From Anthoceros angustus (lineage: Eukaryota > Streptophyta > Anthocerotopsida > Anthocerotales > Anthocerotaceae), in NCBI GenBank assembly GCA_010909165.1, contig VJWM01000209.1, positions 248,001 through 312,000 of the forward strand: a stretch of DNA of 64,000 bases, given 5' to 3'. The notes below the pieces were generated by a model. It was not told the origin of the DNA. It worked only from the letters and a program-made list of their open reading frames with translations, and did no database searches. This document shows, piece by piece, positions 56,481 to 64,000 of the stretch (position 1 is the first letter of the stretch; each line of letters begins with the position of its first letter). The position numbers and the translations under genes were made by a program.

Positions 56481-57100
56481 CAATGCCAACCTCCTCCCCA
56501 TCCACCCGCCCTTTTACTTTTGCCCTTTGAAATACCACGTTTTACTTGGTAGTTACCAAATACGCCCTTCAATACGACCATATACAAATACTGTATCAAT
56601 ACATCATTGTACTATATGCATGTAGTCTACTGATGATAAATGTAATGTATTATTCTAAGTGCTATACGGACGTATTCAATTTCATATAAAATAAGTTTGT
56701 ATATTACAGCGTATTACATTACCTTTGATGCATATATATTCATGGTATGATACTTTGTATTTACTATACGTGTAAATAGCGACTCCCTTATAATTCCCTA
56801 CTTTATAGCATGCTGGCTTGCGGTTTGTCCTTCCACGTCAACAATAGCCATCGGCTTCATCATAAGCGAAGATATTGTCCCCACCTATCACCTTATTGTG
56901 ACGTATCAACGAGGTTATGCCCCTACAAGATTGTCAGGCGGAAATTTGGTATGCGGCGGCTTATGCTTTTACGCCTCCATGTAAGGCACTTCCACTGGCC
57001 ATGATGCACCCAGAAACTTCCGCCTCCCGCTCGATTCGCAATTTTCTTCTTCCCTCCCACTTTGCGAGGCAAGCTTTGCCACTTCCTCCGCTTCCCTCAC
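56481..57100. other. AT-rich interior of the CCCTACTA element
   Basis: AT-rich sequence at 56560-56810 has no supported gene. Confidence 0.4.
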
Positions 57101-57112
57101 ACGCCGCACATA

Positions 57113-58870
57113 TTACACATACAAACCAAGCATGGCCACAGTTATCCAGTTAATGGGTTTCCACAAGCTGTCCATTTGCCTTACCTTCCCTCCAGCCCCT
57201 CCTCTTTTCTTACGCCCTTCTTGCTGGACATTTTCTCTTCCGTCCTCCTTCTTCCATTTGTAGCCCGTTGTATGTCTTGCCCACATGGCCGCCTCCTCTA
57301 CTCCTCCTCCTGTTTTCCTCTTTGGCCTCCACCCTTTATCACGGTGGCATTGCCTCAACTGGGCTCCACTGCGAGTCCATGCATGCCTCAAAGATCCGCA
57401 AGGTATATGTCTGCAGCATAGTAGGCTGTCGTCCTCTTCAAGCCTCCTCTCCAAGGCTCCATGTTCTCTCGCAGGCGTCCCCGTCCCTGTCCCCGGCCTC
57501 CATCGCATTGGCCTTTTGCCGATATCAACTGCACCTGTTGCCCTCTTAGTCCTCCTTCATTCTCTCTCCCCTCGACATGCCTCATGTTCGTTCGCCTTTT
57601 GCCCGGCTCATGGTCACCTGTGGGTGATCCACTCTTGTCCGCCTCCGCCACCCGCTCCTCCTAGTCCCCTGCGATTTTTTATTGCCATAGTACACAAGTG
57701 TGTTTCTTCCTAGTAATGACGGATTTGCCCCCTCCATTATCACCACCCTCACCGCCTCCACACACCTTGTTCCCGCCTCCATCAATCGTCGCTCCACTCC
57801 CCAGTCCCAACGCCTCCACCCTCCCCATACATGATCACAGCGGTCGCGGGCACCCTCCACCTCTTTTCCATTATTTGCTTGCCGCCCACTGCAGCCCTCG
57901 CTGCCGTGCCTCCATTGACCCCAATCCGGCATGCGGCTTCCACCATCCCTAGGCAATCCGTGGTGTGCACCACCTGTCACGTCCACCTGCTGTCCTGGTT
58001 CCCCTCCCCTCACTTCCTCCCCTCCACATGCTTCCTCAAGATCGCGCCTCACTTCCACTTCCCCGCTCCTTGTTCGCCGTCGCTTTCCCCATTCAAAGTC
58101 CTGTCCTCGCCTCCTGGCCTCCTTCCTCCCAAGCCCCTTCCGCGCCATCCATTCCTTGATAGCCTCTCGTCGTCCATGTCACCACCTCGTACCATCGTTG
58201 CCCCCACCCCTTCCTTCCGTCGTCTCGGAAAGGCCACCATATCGAGATCCATCTTCAATTCAATGTCGTTAAGAAAAATGGTCATTTCCTTGTTCTCCTT
58301 GCAATAGCCTCGAACCTCTAGGATCTTTTCATACACTCCCTATCTTACTCAAAGGAACTCGTGCAGAACCCCACTATCGCCCCTTTCCACGATTTCCACC
58401 CTTTCCCTTCAAGCAATCGTGCCACCGCCCGCCCCTCGAAGGTTGCCTCCCCTGTCTCCAAGCTTGAACGCTGCCGGCATGCGGTGCACATGTGTTACCG
58501 CTTGTCCACCATGCCCACTCATCGCCCGCAAACTTAACGTGTGCACACTTTGCCACTATTCTTGCCGTGCGTCTGCGAAAACCCACCTCATCCAATGTAA
58601 ATAGCTCTTCATCTATTTCCTTCACTTCGCACGCGGTGCTCCAACTCCGCATCCGTCGGGGCCGAGGTTCCACGCCCCAAAGTTGTCAAAATCAAGTCCG
58701 GGCTCGTGATAGCCCTCGCCTCTTTTCTCCTCGACGTCTTCGACGAGGAGGCGCTTCTTCACATCGCCGATGTCTAAATGGAGACCACTGGGTGCGGTGG
58801 ATGAGCGATAGCCCGAGGCCATTTGGCCCCTCATCCTCCCCACCGATGCATCGTCGGCGGCTGTCACAGG
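57113..58870 (-). pseudogene. Anonymous coding remnant inside the CCCTACTA element
   Basis: Minus-strand frames from 58867 to 57113 read as plausible protein in pieces: DIGDVKKRLLVEDVEEKRGE (near 58760), YCKENKEMTIFLNDIELKMD (near 58290), and basic arginine-rich stretches at 58148-57582. The plus strand of the same region gives only proline- and serine-rich low-complexity frames. I recognise no domain. Confidence 0.3.
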
Positions 58871-61800
58871 TACTATGCAGCGCCAGAATGCTGGACTCCC
58901 CTAGCAAGCTTCACCTCGCCATACTCCCCATCTGCCACCGTTGTCCACCACCTTCGTGCCATGCTGAAATGGCTTCCTCTCAGTGAAAGGTGCCAGCCAT
59001 GAGTCCCGGTCCGAATTCAAGGCTATTTTGAAAAAGCTTTGTTTGCAAAGGCCCGGTGGTTGTCATTTACTCCTCTTGGCATCGTGCACATGCTACTTGC
59101 CCATAATCGTAAACAATTTTCACACAACCTTGACAGACTTGGGAGCAAGTTTCATGTCCCATTAGTTACGACGTTACTCATGATGTATTATATTGCCCAT
59201 GGCTTAATCTCAATCAATTCGCATTTACCATTAGTATCGCCTTCCACCCACCAAAGATTGCCTTGTGCATCCGGAGGGAGGAGACAATAGACTATAGCAT
59301 GCAAACCAATCACCATACATGATTTATTCCACTTCAGTGACGCTGATCGTATGACGCAGCATGTGTCATGTCAACGGTCAGCGTATCATGACGGGCACCA
59401 AACCATACCCATCCATTCCGCCAAGCATAAGACAGTCAGCCGGTTTTTATTGCGTGGCGGCATGGGAAGTACAAGTAGTGATCAAGGATGAAGGACTTTC
59501 CCATCCCAATGTTTAATTACGTGTAGCATATGTCCCCACATTGTGAGGTATAAACCGTCCACGACTCACCGGTTGCCGTGCCCCGAGACGGCAAGAGCTA
59601 GGGACGACGGCCCTCCAGTCCTTGATGGTGACGAGGAGAGCAACCTCCCATCCATCATCCTCGATGGCCATCGTCATTGACGGTGGCCTTGTCCTTGTGG
59701 CCATCGTCGGTTTCCACCACTGTGCAACAATAATGTGCACACACTTCGCAATGATCCACAAGACCACGAATTGAGGGCGGAAGGCGGCGGTTTTGACTTA
59801 TCACAGTTCACAAACACTTTAGCCCGCAGCATGGACTTGTAGGTAGGCTTAATAGGGCCAAAAAGTGTTCACATCCGCACCTCACTGGGCGAACCCCGGC
59901 CATACTGTGTGGTCACTGAACACCATGCCGCACCACGTGGAAGGAACCACCTCGCCACCGAGCAACCAAGTCCCCACGAGGGATAGCCACGTGAGAGGCT
60001 GCTCCACGCCATGAGTGGGCGGTGACGCCCTCCAACCTTTGCAAGGATCCTTGATGGCTATCAAGATTTCTAGTTGTGCACCAAGATGGAGACATGAACA
60101 CACGCCTGGTGGTCACCACCACCCGCCCATTTAGGTTTCCGACGGAAGCTAGCTCCAGGATACGCCAACATGTCCGTCATACATGGCATAAGGTAGCAAG
60201 GAGAGCGCGCGGTAGGCATATTTCCTGAAAGATGTGCTCTTGCTTGTTGCGAGGATGACCAAGAGAAAGGTAGTAAGCGTGAAGCGAGGGCAAGGTGGTG
60301 ACATTTAAAGCGGACCACCACCTTCTGACCTCTTGTGCCCCAGGCCACATCGGGTTGCGTGATGAGAGGATCTTGAATTTCAAACCCGGCCCTTACATGC
60401 GACAAACCAAACATGGCGGGCTTTGATGGTCGACCGTCAATCATCAGGACGATTCTGTTGCCGTAAATACAGCAATGAATGAGGTGAAGCTGGCTCTACC
60501 TGACCCCATGGGCCGCTGAATGCGAAGTTTGTTTTCATGTTCCCTATAGGGTCGGAAACTTTGCGCTACTTGACCTATGCACGCCATAGTGACGCCGTGA
60601 GCCGCCACCCTAGCATGGTGCCGGACTCATTGCGTGAATACATTATACGTTCCCGCCATGATGACGCCAGCATGTGATTGGTGGAGAGCGTAATGGGAGT
60701 CTCGAACGATTTAACATCATTATTATCTAGGAGAACCGGGAAATTGGCATATATATGGCAAACCACAGTATCGGACTCATCTCTTCATTCCTTGGCATAA
60801 TGAAAGGGGCATTAGTTTGCTTGAATGGCTCTCACGTGCCACCCACCGTCCTTGCACAATGGTGGTAGATGTTGATATAGATTATTACCTAAACAAGTGG
60901 AACAAAAGAACTGGCTCCGCTTCGACGCTCAAACCATCTTTTCGCACGACGTGTGGTGGCTGTTTTCTTCCATGCCATGAGTTTTCAATTATTGTAATGG
61001 TTCAAACACTCCACCTTCAGCTTGACCATGGTGGAGGGAGAATTTTATTTGAGAGAAAAGTGTGGAACCATTGTCCTTGGTTCATGGCTAAGTTAGTAAG
61101 ACGGCCAGCGACCTTGTCATGGCATGGCACTCGGTCATCTGCCACTCGAAATCAAATCAGACAAACACTCTGTCCTTGGGTCACGAAATGGTCATAAAAA
61201 ATCACTGGGACTATATATGGCATGCATGGAAGAATGGCATACCGCTCGATAAGGAAGGTTTCGTGTTACTCGCACAAACACGGAAGTAAGCGCCAACATG
61301 GAAGGTGGCATGGCAAGATCGTATAGCCATGCCACGTAGTCCCCTTCTGATGGAAGCACGGCGAAGGATGGTCCTAAGCGGCCGGCAAGTGGAGGTGGGC
61401 ACGTGCGGGAGAATGCGGATTCAACCTGGGCGGGAGTGGAGAGGGTGGATGATCATCAGCAGGGAGCAGGAGGCGGGCAGTAGAGAGAGGTGTTGGCCGG
61501 AGGGAGAACTTCCAACAGAAGTGGGAGTTCACGCCAGTCTGGCCAAAGAGGAGGACGATGTTGAGAGAAAGCGCCCGCAAGGGGAGGGGTGTCTCTAAAT
61601 GTGTGGGAGAGCTAATGCTGAGCCGACGCTTTGTTGCAGAGAGAGAATCCAAAACTTTTCAGAGGAGGAATCGCCAGTGGCCGGCCGTGACATCGTGAGG
61701 GGAGAGGAATTTGGCGTGGAGTCCGGAGAAAGAAAGAGGCATCGGGTGATCGGGAGGAGCATGGTGGTGTCATGAGGCCCAAGACCGCCTAATCGTGGGC

Positions 61801-63300
61801 TGTAGAGAGGCGGCCATTGGTCTTGTGGACCTTCTTCTGCTCGGGTGATGGCATGATGGATAACCCCAACAACGTGGGAGGAGGATGTCTCTGTGAGGGG
61901 AGGAAATTGTACTGCCCGGGAGATGGGGCTGGTTCAAGCCACTGGAAATGAGGCGGTTGCGAGGCGGCCAAGAACGCGTGCATATGATGGTCGAGGAGGA
62001 TCAGTGAAGAGAAGGATACCTGGCAGTTAATGATGGGGAAAGCGCATACAGCGTAGAGGCTGATGTGGAGATGGCGGACGATGAGTGGAGGAGACCCATT
62101 ATACCACCATATACCCACCTACATTGAAAGGAATTGAGAATTGATGGAGGCAAAGGTTGGCGGTAAGCCACACCGACGCCATTGCCGTGTTGTGTGTGCT
62201 GATGGGCGGTGGGGAGGTACATGGTCAGTGGAGCCTAAGGCCTATTATGTGCGATGGAGGTTGGGTGGAGAATGAGGTTGGACCGAGTTAACTGCTGGTA
62301 ACGTAGATATGTAGGACGCGTGAAGCTCTAAGTGATGTGTGTGCATGACTGCAGGGAAGAAGGGAAGTGGGAAAGTCAGGAAGGTAGAAGGCCATAAGGC
62401 TGTCGAAGGAAGGCACAGCATGTATACTAGTGGAGAGAAGGAAGATGGAGGAAAGGTGGCAAATGGTGGGGCGTCACCGCCAAGTGATGCATGGAGGCAA
62501 CGTGAGATGGTGAGTGAACCCGATGTGGGAGCGGAGCGCTCGAAGAGATGGTGGGGAACACGGATGTGAGGAGTAGCACCTTTGAGAGATGGTGCAGTTT
62601 TGGATGGATGAGAGAATGCGGGATGCAGATGCAATGAAAACAACTAGTGGCAGTGGGCCCGTTATGGAGGTGGAATGTGAATGTTCGAGCCATTTTCTTG
62701 CGAGATCGGAGTTCCCAGATGCGGGTGGACCGGTGATGGTCAATCAAGAACAAAGCAGATGGAATTGGTATTCCCACCTTTATAGCCTAGCATTTACGAG
62801 GGGTCCTTAAGTAGTGATTGAGGCTGGATAGGTCTAGGAATGTGGAACCCCCGAAACAATGGTGTTGTCTCAGAAGTCACCAAGTGACGCCGACCATGAC
62901 GCGTATGGCTATCACTTGGAAGAGCATATGTTTGTAGATAAAGTTAATTGTATGGCAAATTGGCAACAATGTGATAGAGATAGGGGAACAGACTGTCCAA
63001 AATTCCAATTAATTTGTCAATAAAATCAAACACTTATATATGCAAGGTGCTGAGGTAGCAGGGTTTAACGCATATTACAATATAAACAAGTCTTGGCTAT
63101 ATACGTATAATGTATACAAAGGAGGTATATAAGTACACTAATATAATATAAGTACTCAGATGGATGTATATATATGTACACATACCCGTATGTCTTGAAG
63201 CCTATATACTTATATGTATACAAAGGATATACAAGGAGGTAAAATAGGAAGGAAGGACGGCCCCATGAGGGGAGGAAGGTCCTTGTTATAATCATGTTGC
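58871..63300. other. Interior of the CCCTACTA element without recognised gene
   Basis: Several open frames of 60-130 codons occur on both strands, for example minus 60444-60070 and plus 60817-61197, without known motifs. The stretch 61360-62580 is purine-rich on the plus strand (GGAGG-type words). From 63060 it is AT-rich with TATATA words. Confidence 0.3.
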
Positions 63301-63850
63301 AAGGAAGAGGGAAGAGTATAAAATGGTTGTGATGGGGAGGTCCTTCTCCAACAGTCATGATGGAGGAGAAGTGAAAGAGTATAAAAAGTGGTGTAAGGGG
63401 AGGTAACTAGCAAGGTGAGGTGAGAGGAGAGACCAAGCATTGTGTTAAGATGGGGTGAGAAGGTGGATAAGAAATTGACACCACCAAGCCATAAGAGTGT
63501 TGCAATTTTGAAGTGGTACATGAAGTGAGAGACCAAGCATTGTGTTAGGATGGTGGGAGAAGGAAGAGAAAAATGGACCAACTTAACACCAAGCCATCAA
63601 AACATGTTGCAAGTTGGAAGTGTTACATAAAATTGCAACACGTAATAAGGCGGTGGGAAATTATTAATAATGCTTGTGAGAGGGTGTACCCGGAAGGGTG
63701 AGGTGGGAAGAGAGTGCCGGGTTCGTGTTAAGATGGCACAAGCGGGACAGAACTAACAAACTTAATACCAAGCCTCCAAAACATGTTGCAATGTGGAAGT
63801 GTAACAAAAATTGCAACATCGGTAACATAGGGTGCCCTTTTCTAGTAGGG
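63300..63850. repeat. Right subterminal and terminal repeats of the CCCTACTA element
   Basis: A phrase close to GAGACCAAGCATTGTGTTA is repeated at 63430 and 63530, and CATGTTGCAA with GTGTAACA or GTGTTACA at 63603-63635 and 63782-63806. These are the inverse of the left-end motifs. Confidence 0.8.
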
Positions 63851-63853
63851 TCA

Positions 63854-64000
63854 ACAGCAGTAGCGCTGACACGCCTCCCTTCGCGCCCGGGATTTACCTG
63901 TTGGTGAGGGTTTGAGGCTGCCTCCTCGCGATTGCGCCTCTCCGGTGATTATCGCGGTATCCCAGAATGCAGCTCCTCCGTCTCGGCGCTCCGGCCAGAT
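63854..64000. other. Right flank of the CCCTACTA element
   Basis: Only 147 bases remain. They should continue the sequence interrupted at 56204. No gene can be assigned. Confidence 0.3.

Larger units (their letters stand above)
56208..63850. mobile_element. 7.6 kb TIR transposon with CCCTACTA termini, CACTA-like
   Basis: The left end CCCTACTAAATGGGCACCCT continues into ATGTTACA. The right end, read inverted, is CCCTACTAGAAAAGGGCACC continuing into CTATGTTACC. The repeat is about 30 bases with a few differences, and TCA flanks both sides. Three-base duplications and the CNCTACTAGAAAA core fit the CACTA superfamily with an altered first triplet. Both ends have dense GTTGCAA and TGTTACA subterminal motifs. 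No transposase is recognised inside, so it is probably non-autonomous. Confidence 0.8.

Noticed and set aside
57285-58307. Long plus-strand open frames at 57285-57713 and 57831-58307
   Set aside because: They are low-complexity, rich in proline, serine and leucine, and arise from CTCC-rich DNA. The minus strand reads more like protein.
56208-63850. Helitron
   Set aside because: Helitrons lack inverted terminal repeats and target duplications. This element has both.

Overview
The window is plant nuclear DNA. It holds a spliced cytochrome P450 gene, remnants of three other host genes (ABC1-type kinase, coatomer delta subunit, pentatricopeptide repeat protein), and a dense pile of transposable elements with plant signatures: Ty1/copia and Ty3/gypsy elements with methionine-tRNA type primer sites, and CACTA-type DNA transposons. 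The short P450 introns (73-185 bp), the PLS-style PPR repeat and the DUF7869-type transposon protein suggest a non-seed land plant such as a lycophyte, fern or bryophyte. That placement is inference and is weak.

Layout. A nine-exon CYP85-clan P450 occupies 565-2945. At 3085 a copia element begins; its other end is at 28014. Its gag is split by a 19.85 kb terminal-inverted-repeat DNA transposon (4561-24412, target duplication CAAG). That transposon carries two divergent genes: a minus-strand gene whose C-terminal part looks like a permuted DNA methyltransferase, and a plus-strand DUF7869 gene. The methyltransferase-like gene is itself interrupted by a 5.2 kb CACTA element (9326-14542, target duplication TCT). 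This is a three-level nest in which two insertions can be read to the base.

Beyond the nest come a TNP2-type transposase fragment (28015-28974) and an AT-rich island split by a minus-strand chromodomain-type gypsy element (30523-37811, target duplication AATAC). After that lie a decayed ABC1 kinase gene (about 38.5-40.6 kb), a decayed coatomer delta gene (41466-42330) abutting two PPR units, a second AT-rich island, the start of a second copia element, TNP2-type transposon material (about 45.5-52 kb), repeat-rich anonymous DNA (52-56 kb), and a 7.6 kb element with CCCTACTA termini (56208-63850, target duplication TCA).

The most striking global property is local duplication. At least nine direct tandem duplications of 0.24-1.7 kb occur, several crossing transposon-host or transposon-transposon boundaries. 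Neighbouring copies differ mostly by short indels. Almost every coding region except the P450 carries frameshifts. Either the locus decays by repeated duplication and small deletion, or the sequence contains assembly and base-calling artefacts; the window alone cannot decide. No RNA gene, CRISPR array or bacterial-type signal was seen.
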